Shown here piece after piece: positions 34,469 through 42,357 of a DNA stretch of 64,000 nucleotides. The number at the start of each line of letters is the position of its first letter. The first letter of the stretch is position 1. Source of the stretch: Bradyrhizobium sp. 190 (lineage in GTDB: Bacteria; Pseudomonadota; Alphaproteobacteria; Rhizobiales; Xanthobacteraceae); NCBI RefSeq assembly GCF_023073415.1, contig NZ_JADPJL010000077.1, positions 62,001 through 126,000 on the forward strand. Direction: 5' to 3'. Both the position numbers and the translations under genes were made by a program. The notes beneath the pieces are model-generated. The model ran no database searches and had not been told where the DNA came from. It was given only the letters and a program-made list of their open reading frames with translations.

Positions 34469-35254
34469 ATGGGAATAGACACCGATCGCCATTTCATCGA
34501 GCGCATGCATTGGGACGAAGTCGCGCGGCGCATCGGTGATGGCGCGGTGGCAATATTGCCGATCGGCGCCGCAGCCAAGCAGCACGGCTTCCACCTCCCC
34601 CTCAATACCGACCGCATTCAGGCCGAATGGCTCGCAGGCAGGATGGCGGAAAAAATCGACGCGCTGGTCTGGCCGACGCTGACCTACGGCCATTACCCTG
34701 CCTTCGTCGAATATGCCGGCAGCAGCAGTCTTTCGATTTCGACCTTCGAGGCGCTCGTGCGCGAGGTTGCGGGGCAGATTCTCGCCAGCGGATGCGCAAA
34801 GCTCCTCGTGCTCAATACCGGGATCAGCACGTTGGCGCCGGTCGACCGCGCGCTGGCGCGCCTCGCGAACGAGCGGGTCAAGCATTTGTGGATCCATGAA
34901 GGTCCGCGCTATCCCCGCGCGGCCAAGCAGCTGGCCGAGCAGAGCCATGGCAGCCATGCCGACGAACTGGAAACCTCGCTGATGCTGGCGCTGGCGCCGC
35001 ATCTGGTCGACATGACGCGCGCCGAAGCCAGCCCCGAGCTGAAGGAGACACCGGGCGCATTGACGCCGTCGGATCCGAATTCCCCGAACTACAGCCGCTC
35101 CGGCAGCTATGGCGATCCGACGCGGGCGACATCGGCCAAGGGCGAAGCCTTGCTCGCCGCCATGCTGGACGACCTCCACGAACAGGCCGCCGCGTTCATC
35201 GCGCAAGGCACCGAGGAGCACCGACCGGCCGCGGTCCAAAGCGTGCTGAGATGA
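34469..35254 (+). CDS. creatininase-family protein lacking usual metal ligands
   Basis: 261 residues. The creatininase fold pattern is visible: ILPIGAAAKQHGFHLPLNTD (usually EQHGPHLPxxTD), WPTLTYGHYPAF, LVLNTGIST (usually NGHGGN) and SHADELETSLML. The Glu of EQHG is Lys and the His of NGHGGN is lost, so two of the usual metal ligands are missing while the second His, Asp and Glu remain. The start at 34469 follows GGGGAG; an ATG at 34448 that overlaps the bufC stop is the alternative. Mycofactocin MftE, a peptide-cutting enzyme, is a creatininase relative, which makes its place in a peptide-modification operon notable. It could be an inactive scaffold. Confidence 0.82.
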   Translation: MGIDTDRHFIERMHWDEVARRIGDGAVAILPIGAAAKQHGFHLPLNTDRIQAEWLAGRMAEKIDALVWPTLTYGHYPAFVEYAGSSSLSISTFEALVREVAGQILASGCAKLLVLNTGISTLAPVDRALARLANERVKHLWIHEGPRYPRAAKQLAEQSHGSHADELETSLMLALAPHLVDMTRAEASPELKETPGALTPSDPNSPNYSRSGSYGDPTRATSAKGEALLAAMLDDLHEQAAAFIAQGTEEHRPAAVQSVLR

Positions 35255-36237
35255 AAGCCGGCGGCGTCTTTCGCTGGACCGTTGCCGCCGCCGTCATCGC
35301 CGCAATGCTGACAAGCGCCATATCGTTCCGCGCCGACGCGCAATCGGAATATATGCGCGGCGACCGCATGCCCTATGATGCGTTCGACCGGCTACCGAAG
35401 ACCGATCTTGAAGTGCCTGGCGGCACCATCCATGTCGCGTTCGCGCCGGGCGACATCACGCTCCCTAAGGAAAAGCTGCTCGGCTGGATCAGTATGTCGG
35501 CCCGGGCCGTCACGACCTATTATGGACGCTTTCCCGTCAAATCGCTGCGGCTGCTGTTGGTGCCCGTCGATGGCGGGCGCATCCGCGGCGGCACGACCTG
35601 GGGCTATCGCGGCGCCGCCATTCGGATTCCGCTCGGCCGCGATTCCACCGAGGATGTCTTGCAGCGCGACTGGGTGATGGTGCACGAGATGGTGCATACC
35701 GCCCTGCCCGATATGCCCGATCGCTACGCCTGGCTGTCGGAGGGGCTTGCCGTCTATGTCGAGCCGGTCGCGCGGGTGCAGGCCGGAGACCTTAACGAGC
35801 GGGAAATCTGGCAGGGGATGACGCGCGACATGCCGAAAGGATTGCCGCAGGCCGGCGATCAGGGTCTCGACAACACGCCCACCTGGGGACGGAAGTACTG
35901 GGGCGGCGCGATGTTCTGCCTGCTGGCCGACATCGAAATCCGCAAAGCGACGAATAATCGTCTGGGTTTGCAGGACGCGATGCGCGGCGTGCTCGCCGCC
36001 GGCGGCAATCATGAGCAGGACTGGCCGATCGAGCGCATTCTCTCGACCGCCGACAGGGCCGTCGGCGTCGACGTACTGACCCGGCTCCACAACGAGATGG
36101 GGCCGAAGCCGATGACGCCAGACCTTGCCGCGCTATGGCACGACCTCGGATTGAAGCGGATTGGCGAAGATCTTGAGTTCGACGACGCCGCGCCGCTCGC
36201 GGCGATCCGCAAGGCGATCACCGCGCCGCGTGGATAA
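35251..36237 (+). CDS. secreted HExxH metallopeptidase-like protein (peptidase MA type)
   Basis: 328 residues. Signal peptide (about 9-30, ending FRADAQS). HEMVH at residues 145-149 with a downstream Glu at 164 in WLSEGLAVYVEP follows the peptidase-MA gluzincin pattern, so an active zinc site is plausible. A conserved GGTTWGYRGAAIRIPLGRDS strand region precedes it and a helical C-terminal part follows. The ATG at 35251 overlaps the creatininase-like stop by four bases, so it is the last gene of the bufferin operon. It could trim or turn over periplasmic bufferin peptides (inference); the family is diverse and the link may be only positional. Confidence 0.8.
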   Translation: MKAGGVFRWTVAAAVIAAMLTSAISFRADAQSEYMRGDRMPYDAFDRLPKTDLEVPGGTIHVAFAPGDITLPKEKLLGWISMSARAVTTYYGRFPVKSLRLLLVPVDGGRIRGGTTWGYRGAAIRIPLGRDSTEDVLQRDWVMVHEMVHTALPDMPDRYAWLSEGLAVYVEPVARVQAGDLNEREIWQGMTRDMPKGLPQAGDQGLDNTPTWGRKYWGGAMFCLLADIEIRKATNNRLGLQDAMRGVLAAGGNHEQDWPIERILSTADRAVGVDVLTRLHNEMGPKPMTPDLAALWHDLGLKRIGEDLEFDDAAPLAAIRKAITAPRG

Positions 36238-36299
36238 AAGGCCTATGGAGAACTCGAAGATCCGGCAGCCAGTCGCTGCCGGACCCTTTGCGCCAGAGG

Positions 36300-36998
36300 T
36301 CAGAACCGATAGCTGGCGCCGACGCGCACGAGGTGCATCTCTTTGCGGAATTCTGTTCGCGTGCGGTCCTTGCCTGACAGCGTGACGCTGCCATAGTCGG
36401 CATAGAGATATTCGCCGCGCCCGACAAAATGCTTCGTGAAAGCATACTCGAAGCCGCCGCCCACGATCAACCCGGCCTTGACCTGCTCGTCCCAGATCAT
36501 CTCTTGCACGGTGTCGCACCCCTTCTGCACCGTATAGCGGTAGCCGTTGCCGATGCTGGCTACGCCGACACCGACGGCGCCGTACGCCAGCAGGCGGTCG
36601 AACGCGTAGCCGGCGCGCAGGCGAGCCCCACCGAACGCGCCGAAGCTCGACAGCAAGGCGCTGTCACCAAAGATCAGTTCGTCCCGCGACGAAGAGGACT
36701 TGCCCCACTCGAACTCGCCGCCGATCACAAAGCGGTTGGCGAACTGATGGTTGTAGCCGCCATAGACGCCGACCGCGAAGCCGCCCGCCTGCCCCTCTGC
36801 ATGGCGACAAGCGCCGTTTCGGCAGTAATCGGCAGCCCACGCCGCATACGCCCCGCCGCCGTAAACGCCCGCATAAAATCCGGTCCAGTTGTAATGAGGC
36901 GAAGGCAGGTCCGGAATACGAAGATCGGCAGCCTTAGCTGCCGATCCTGCCAGTAAAAAGCCACAAGCCGCAACAATCCCCCAGGAAACAAAACGCAT
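36300..36998 (-). CDS. outer-membrane beta-barrel protein (Omp25/OmpA-like porin family)
   Basis: 232 residues. Signal peptide MRFVSWGIVAACGFLLAGSAAKA, then YNWTGFYAGVYGGGAYAAW, the standard rhizobial Omp25-type first strand, followed by alternating amphipathic strands (GGYNHQFANRFVIGGEFEW, GARLRAGYAFDRLLAYGAVG) and a terminal ...GASYRF ending in Phe, which is typical of barrel insertion. Two Cys pairs (YCRNGACRH; a single Cys in KGCDTV) are unusual in such barrels. GAGG precedes the ATG at 36998. Convergent with the bufferin operon. Confidence 0.87.
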   Translation of the reverse strand: MRFVSWGIVAACGFLLAGSAAKAADLRIPDLPSPHYNWTGFYAGVYGGGAYAAWAADYCRNGACRHAEGQAGGFAVGVYGGYNHQFANRFVIGGEFEWGKSSSSRDELIFGDSALLSSFGAFGGARLRAGYAFDRLLAYGAVGVGVASIGNGYRYTVQKGCDTVQEMIWDEQVKAGLIVGGGFEYAFTKHFVGRGEYLYADYGSVTLSGKDRTRTEFRKEMHLVRVGASYRF

Positions 36999-37001
36999 CA
37001 A

Positions 37002-37567
37002 CGCACCTCATCACGCACGACACACGCAACACATGTTGCGGAACCAAGCTGGAGAGGGAACTTCGGGCGCGACGATGTTTAAGTCGGGCGGCGCTGTGTT
37101 GAAACGAGGCTATGTTTGGAACCAAACTGCGACGGCCGCCACAATGTACAACCTGTGGGCGAAGAAGGTCGCTGCAAGCCCCTGGCCGCCACCTGCGGTT
37201 TCAACACGAAGGTGGCGGAGTGCGGCTCATCTGGGCCGTGTACTCATAATCCCGTTGGCGTAACGCGACGAAGGCTCCGCCTTGCGCCGGTAGCGACCAG
37301 GCTAGCGCAGCGGCGCAATATGCCGCGAAGGGCCCAGTAACCGAAGTGGGCCGTTGCAAGGCGCACTATTTTCGGCGGCAGTGCACGTTGACTGGATGAG
37401 CCTTCGCCACTGCAGGCGGTCGGTGACTGAACGAACCTGCCCTCTATCAACCTAGGATAGATATGATATGTCAACACTCGGCATTGCTTCCACTGTGGAG
37501 TTGCCCGCGCCGAGGAGCCCGCCGCCAAACACTGCAACGAGACCATTATCGATCTCTGAAGCCTCTC
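37002..37567. other. long intergenic stretch with a dispersed repeat
   Basis: Only weak reading frames without ribosome-binding sites. It holds family B repeat copy 2 (37233-37334), then AT-richer sequence leading to the next gene. No RNA gene recognised. Confidence 0.5.
37233..37334. repeat. dispersed intergenic repeat, family B, copy 2
   Basis: Matches 10204-10307 in ordered blocks (GGCCGTGTACTCAT, GGCGTAACG, CGAAGGGCC). A shorter GTAACCGAAGTGGGCC follows it, a tail that I remember from this Bradyrhizobium repeat. Confidence 0.6.
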
Positions 37568-38344
37568 ATGGGTAAGATCGAGTTCGAACCAAAAGCGTTG
37601 GTGCTGCCTGATCTTGATGCTGGAAAGATGCCTCGTATGAAATACCTGTCAGCTTGTGTTCTGCTTCTACAAATCCTAGCGTTCGTTTTGGGAACGATTT
37701 TTCTCTTTCAGCAACTCGGGTACGTCATCGGAGCAGGCGCTTGGTTCTCCCATCTAGGAAGGCTCGTTGCTGCTTTAGCGCCCTATTTAATCTTGCCCAT
37801 TGGCATCATTCTATCATTTCTGCTCCACAGAAATGGAAGCTACCGTGCTGCAGCGTCGTTACCATTAGTTCTGCTGACCGTTGCCGCCTTCGCGGGGCAA
37901 ATTCATAACGCGGTCGTGCCTGACCCCATCTTGGATAACTTTGGACCAAGGCCTGCCCCATATCCGGGCTTTCTCATTCTGCCTCCGGGAGAGGCGCCGC
38001 CGGGCTTTCAAGAAGTTTCTCATCGCTATACGAAACAGGAGTACGAAATCAAATTCAGAAAGATGCAGAACGATAATCAGATCGATCTGGATATATTCGA
38101 GAGTCCCATTACACAGTTCCTTTATTCACAATCAAAGCTAGTTCGTGAGTTCGATTATCAAGGAATAACCGGCCACGTGTACGCATACAGTGGCAAAAGG
38201 GGCAAAGAGATGACTCTCGTCTGGCTCAATCCCCCCAAACAAAGGATTTCGATTTCTCTGACGCAGAGCGCTGGCGATGACTATTCGCCGGAAGATATCA
38301 TCAACGTCCTTAAAAGCATGAAACCTGCAACAGGAAACCCCTAG
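37568..38344 (+). CDS. hypothetical membrane protein, low GC
   Basis: 258 residues, not recognised. Two or three hydrophobic helices at about residues 23-45, 58-80 and 90-107, then a soluble C-terminal domain of about 140 residues (from QEVSHRYTKQEYE) with mixed alpha/beta character. The start is probably the ATG at 37568 (MGKIEFEP) or the later MPRMKYLS at 37628; longer readings lack support. Codon use is markedly AT-richer than in the neighbours, and it is flanked by repeats of families B and A, which suggests recent acquisition. Confidence 0.65.
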   Translation: MGKIEFEPKALVLPDLDAGKMPRMKYLSACVLLLQILAFVLGTIFLFQQLGYVIGAGAWFSHLGRLVAALAPYLILPIGIILSFLLHRNGSYRAAASLPLVLLTVAAFAGQIHNAVVPDPILDNFGPRPAPYPGFLILPPGEAPPGFQEVSHRYTKQEYEIKFRKMQNDNQIDLDIFESPITQFLYSQSKLVREFDYQGITGHVYAYSGKRGKEMTLVWLNPPKQRISISLTQSAGDDYSPEDIINVLKSMKPATGNP

Positions 38345-38418
38345 CGCCGATCCACAAGCCAGCGGGCGTTGCCGTGATTCATCGCCGGAGTTCGGCGCTT
38401 TGCAGGTTCAGAGCTGAG

Positions 38419-38566
38419 GTCCGCTCCGGGTCATTTTCGACGGATTCAGTGGAGGTTGTCGGCTGGTTGATGTCCGCTTTGCCTCGAAAGCACGCCGAAG
38501 CCAGGCCTTGGCTAGGGGCGTTGCGTTTGACCAGGCTGTGGCTGCGCGCTAATGAGCCCACGCCCT
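38419..38566. repeat. dispersed intergenic repeat, family A, copy 2
   Basis: Same ordered blocks as 11150-11266, with about 30 extra bases in the middle. Like copy 1 it stops directly at the 3' end of a minus-strand gene. Confidence 0.7.
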
Positions 38567-38568
38567 GG

Positions 38569-39987
38569 CTAGTTCACCGGCACGATCTTGCCGGGATTGA
38601 AAATGTTCTGCGGGTCGAGCGCCTGCTTCAGCGCGCGCATGGCGTCGATCGCCTCGGGGCCAAGCTCGGCCTTGAGGTATTTCTGCTTGCCCTGCCCGAT
38701 GCCATGCTCGCCGGTGCAGGTGCCGCCCATCGATTGCGCCCGCTCGACCAGGCGATGCATGAAGTCCTCGCCGCGCGCCATTTCCTCCGCATTGTCGACG
38801 TCGCAGACCAGCGAACAGTGGAAATTGCCGTCGCCGACATGGCCGACGATCGGCGACAGCAGGCCGAGCCGCTTCAGATCGTCTTCGGTCTCGGTGACGC
38901 AATCTGCCAGCCTTGAGATCGGCACGCAGACGTCGGTCGCCACCACGCCGGCCCCGGGCCGCAGCGCCTTCACCGACCAATAGGCGTCATGCCGCGCCTG
39001 CCACAGCTTGGTGCGGTCCTCCGGCTTGGTGGTCCAGGTGAAATCGCCGCCGCCGCATTCCTTGGCGATCTCGCTGAAATTCCTCGACTGCTCGGCCACC
39101 TCGACCTCGCTGCCATGAAATTCCAGAAGCAGCAGCGGCGTCTCCGGCAGGGTCAGCTTCGAATAGGAATTGCAGGCGCGGACCTGCTCGGCGTTGAGCA
39201 GTTCGATCCGCGCGAGCGGAATGCCGGTCTGGATGGCGAGGATCGTGGCCTGACAGGCGCCGCGCACGGTCTCGAACGAACAGGCCGCGGCTGCGATCGT
39301 CTCAGGGATACCGCGCAGCTTGATGGTGAGTTCGGAGATGATGCCGAGCGTACCCTCGGCGCCGACGAACAGGTGCGTCAGGTCGTAACCGGCCGATGAT
39401 TTTTTCGCCCGCGTGCCGGTCGTGATGATCTCGCCGTCGCCGCGCACCACCTTGAGCGCCAGCACATTGTCGCGGATAGTGCCGTAACGCACCGCATTGG
39501 TCCCTGAGGCCCGCGTCGAAGCCATGCCGCCGAGCGAAGCATCGGCGCCGGGATCGATCGGGAAGAACAGCCCCTGGTCACGCAGATGCTCGTTCAGCGC
39601 CTTGCGGGTCACACCCGGCTGGATCACGCAATCAAGGTCCTCGGCGTGAACTTCGAGAATCTGGTTCATGTCGCGCAGGTCGATGCAGACGCCACCGGCC
39701 GGCGCGTTGACCTGGCCCTCCAGCGAAGTGCCGGTGCCGAAGGCGATCACGGGAACGCTATGTTTGGCGCAGATCCGCACCACGTCCTGGATGTCCTGGG
39801 TTTCCTGCGCCATCACCACCGCATCGGGCGGCTGCGTCGGCAGCCACGTGGTGGTATGGGCGTGCTGCTCGCGCACCGCCTGCGAGGTAATCAGCCGGTT
39901 GCCGAATCGCGCCGCCAGCGCCTCGACCGCGCTTGCCAGCGCCTGCGGCTCCGGCCGCTTCACACTACCTGATATCGTCGTCGCCAC
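38569..39987 (-). CDS. FAD-linked oxidase, D-lactate dehydrogenase (cytochrome) type
   Basis: 472 residues. FAD-binding PCMH domain: VPVIAFGTGTSLEGQV (about 79-94), DPGADASLGGMASTRASGTNAVRYG, FVGAEGTLGII; C-terminal oxidase domain with VGHVGDGNFHCSLV (metal or substrate His) and GGTCTGEHGIGQGK. This is the D-lactate/D-2-hydroxyacid dehydrogenase subgroup, which passes electrons to cytochrome c or quinone. The start is a GTG at 39987 (VATTISGS), with GGAGGA eight bases upstream; reading back to 40122 would enter the divergent thioesterase gene. The exact D-2-hydroxyacid is not certain. Confidence 0.9.
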   Translation of the reverse strand: MATTISGSVKRPEPQALASAVEALAARFGNRLITSQAVREQHAHTTTWLPTQPPDAVVMAQETQDIQDVVRICAKHSVPVIAFGTGTSLEGQVNAPAGGVCIDLRDMNQILEVHAEDLDCVIQPGVTRKALNEHLRDQGLFFPIDPGADASLGGMASTRASGTNAVRYGTIRDNVLALKVVRGDGEIITTGTRAKKSSAGYDLTHLFVGAEGTLGIISELTIKLRGIPETIAAAACSFETVRGACQATILAIQTGIPLARIELLNAEQVRACNSYSKLTLPETPLLLLEFHGSEVEVAEQSRNFSEIAKECGGGDFTWTTKPEDRTKLWQARHDAYWSVKALRPGAGVVATDVCVPISRLADCVTETEDDLKRLGLLSPIVGHVGDGNFHCSLVCDVDNAEEMARGEDFMHRLVERAQSMGGTCTGEHGIGQGKQKYLKAELGPEAIDAMRALKQALDPQNIFNPGKIVPVN

Positions 39988-40066
39988 GCCAAATTCCTCC
40001 GGATTTGAGCGGACCGTGGCAAAGGATATAAGGGGGGTCAAGAGACCCGTAAAAACAAAGGGATGG

Positions 40067-40618
40067 ATGATGACGACCGCTGCCGCCGCCAAGGAAAACT
40101 TGAAGGATAATTTGCAGGACAATTTGAAGGATATGCCGTTACCGCCGGCTCCGTTCCTGTCCTCGGTGATGCAGATCGAACCGCAATGGATCGACTATAA
40201 CGGCCACCTCAACATGGCCTACTACAACGTGATGATGGACCGCGCGATCGACGAGATGTGGCTGCAACTCGGGATCGGGCCGGCCTACATGAAGGAGCGC
40301 CACAGCTCGACCTTCACCGCCGAATGCCATGTACGCTACATACGCGAGATTCACCTCGGCGATCCCGTTCAGATTTCGGTTTATCTGTTAGGTCATGACG
40401 AGAAGCGGCTGCACACGTTCGAGGAATTGCGGCACGCGACCGAAGGCTGGCTCTCCGCGACGTCGGAAAACATGACGCTCCATATGGACATGAATGCGCG
40501 GAAAGTGGCTCCCTTCCCGCCGGACATTTACGCCCGCGTCCAGGCGGTGGTGGATTCGCATGCAGCCGTGCCGCGGCCCGAGGGGACCGGCCGCAAGGTT
40601 GCGATGCCCCAGAAATAG
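40067..40618 (+). CDS. hotdog-fold thioesterase
   Basis: 183 residues. After a charged lead of about 25 residues there is a single 4HBT-like domain: IEPQWIDYNGHLNMAYYNVMMDRA (catalytic-type Asp/Asn-His), AECHVRYIREIHLGDPVQI and a C-terminal strand ENMTLHMDMNARKVAPFP. It resembles the thioesterase domain fused to, or found beside, carnitine dehydrogenases and betainyl-CoA thioesterases (memory-based). The N-terminus contains three 12-base tandem units (40097-40132, NLKD NLQD NLKD). AAAGGGA precedes the ATG at 40067. It is divergent from the D-lactate dehydrogenase-like gene by 79 bases. Confidence 0.85.
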   Translation: MMTTAAAAKENLKDNLQDNLKDMPLPPAPFLSSVMQIEPQWIDYNGHLNMAYYNVMMDRAIDEMWLQLGIGPAYMKERHSSTFTAECHVRYIREIHLGDPVQISVYLLGHDEKRLHTFEELRHATEGWLSATSENMTLHMDMNARKVAPFPPDIYARVQAVVDSHAAVPRPEGTGRKVAMPQK

Positions 40619-40626
40619 GTTTCGGT

Positions 40627-42198
40627 TCAGGCCGGCAGCCCGGCCTCTTGCAGGGCCCCGAAAACCAGGTCGCACTGGCTTGGCGGCAGCGGCGGCATGC
40701 CTCGCTCCACCTCCGACACCGTGAGATCGGGATAGTGCTGCCGCAGCGCACCGAGGCTGCGGCGGGCCAGCGGCCCCTGCCCCGCGAGCACATAGGCGGG
40801 GCACAGGGTACGATGCACCCAGCTTGCCGAGGGATGTTCGGCCAGCGCGCGTTCCTGCCAGACGGCCGCATCGGCATATTGGCCGGCGTTGAAATGCGCG
40901 CAGCCGATTCCGACCATGCTGTTGAAGGCGAGCGGATCGTGCGGCGCGAGGTCGAGCGCGATCTTGAAGCGCTCGATCCCGGATTGCGGGTCACCCTTGT
41001 AGACGTCGATCCATCCGCTGCGGCTCCACGCCCAGGCAGATCCGCCGTCGACCGCAAGCGCCTTTCGAATGACGACATCCGCGGCGTCGACCTCGTTGAG
41101 CAACGTCAATGCATTGCCGAGAACCGCGAGCACCGTGGCATCGTTGCAAAGCGTGCTCGCTTTGTGCGCCAGCTCGAGGCTGCGGGCGCGCTCTTCCCGT
41201 GGTGCATGCGTGAAGTGATAGACAACGCGCTGGACATGCGCCCAGGCCGCCAGTGAAATCGCCAGTGGATGATCGGGATCCAGATCGAGTGCGCGCTCCA
41301 GCAGTTCGAGAGCGCGGGCATTGCCGTCGGCATCGAGCGACAATACGCCCGGCATGGCGCGCAGGGCGAGATCGCGCGCGCTGAGGCAACTCGCCGGTTT
41401 TCGCAAGGCGCGATCGATCTCGGCGACGCGCAGGCATGGCTGCAGCGCCGCAGCGATCCTGGTCGCGAGATGTTCTCCGGTTGCGGTTTCGTCGCGCGGC
41501 ACCCCGTCGGCGCGATGGGCCCAGAGCTGGCCGCCGGTTTCAGTGTCGATCAGCCGGAAGATCAGGCGCGTCTGCGGACCTGATCCCCGCATCGAACCGG
41601 TCAACTGATAGCCCGCCGTCCGCGGGCTGGATGCGACCGAAATCCCGGCGCGGGTGAGTGCGGCGGCAATATCGTCGGCGATATCGGCCGCAATCTCCAG
41701 ATTTTCTGTCGCCGCCTCGATCGCCCCGAAGGCGACCGCCGGCCGGTCCCGCGCCGATCCAAACAGCGAAGGCATGGCGCCGAGCGTGGCCGTGAACACC
41801 CCCTGCCGCTTCAGCGTCTGCGACGGCGTCTCGCCATAGCGACGGCGATACGCGATCGAAAACCGGCCGCAATGGGGAAAGCCGCAGCGCAGCGCGACAT
41901 CCATGATCGTGACGCCGGGCGCTCCCTGCAGCAGCTCGCGGCGGGCGCATTCGAGCCCGATGTCGCGAAGCACGGCGCGCGGGGTCTTGCCGACAAAGCT
42001 GAGGAACTGGCGCTGCAAGGTTCGGCCGGAAGTGCCGGCGATGGCAGCGAGTTCCGTCAAGCGCCAATTGTGGCCGACATTGGCGCGCATCGCGTCCAGC
42101 GCCCGCCTGACACCGCGCGGCACCGGCGACGTCGCCGATGAAATGCGTTGTGGAATGTCTTGTGAAATGACTTGTGAAATGTCCTGGCCAGCAATCAT
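40627..42198 (-). CDS. AraC-type HTH regulator with C-terminal TPR region
   Basis: 523 residues with an unusual order. The AraC HTH comes first (about 25-125: WRLTELAAIAGTSGRTLQRQF, VALRCGFPHCGRFSIAYRRRYGETPSQ), whereas classical AraC proteins have it at the end. A TolB/FlgO-like segment follows (about 180-245, ISVASSPRTAGYQLTG, RLIDTETGGQLWAHRADG), then TPR units (LELLERALDLDPDHPLAISL, GIERFKIALDLAPHDPLAF). Start ATG 42198 with CGGAG upstream. The N-terminus carries three 12-base tandem repeats (42149-42184). It is divergent from the methyltransferase/hydrolase pair, which it probably controls. Confidence 0.87.
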   Translation of the reverse strand: MIAGQDISQVISQDIPQRISSATSPVPRGVRRALDAMRANVGHNWRLTELAAIAGTSGRTLQRQFLSFVGKTPRAVLRDIGLECARRELLQGAPGVTIMDVALRCGFPHCGRFSIAYRRRYGETPSQTLKRQGVFTATLGAMPSLFGSARDRPAVAFGAIEAATENLEIAADIADDIAAALTRAGISVASSPRTAGYQLTGSMRGSGPQTRLIFRLIDTETGGQLWAHRADGVPRDETATGEHLATRIAAALQPCLRVAEIDRALRKPASCLSARDLALRAMPGVLSLDADGNARALELLERALDLDPDHPLAISLAAWAHVQRVVYHFTHAPREERARSLELAHKASTLCNDATVLAVLGNALTLLNEVDAADVVIRKALAVDGGSAWAWSRSGWIDVYKGDPQSGIERFKIALDLAPHDPLAFNSMVGIGCAHFNAGQYADAAVWQERALAEHPSASWVHRTLCPAYVLAGQGPLARRSLGALRQHYPDLTVSEVERGMPPLPPSQCDLVFGALQEAGLPA

Positions 42199-42357
42199 CC
42201 GCAACTCCGAAGGCCCCTGGTTGTGAGTCCTGGGAACAGCGGAAAGGTTCACGTTCGGGATAGCCGTGTCGCGAAGTGGATAGCCGTCCGGCGGTCCTCG
42301 GGCCTAAAGCCCGGACCACGCCGAACCGTCAACCCCACGCCTCCAAGGAGGAAGCCC

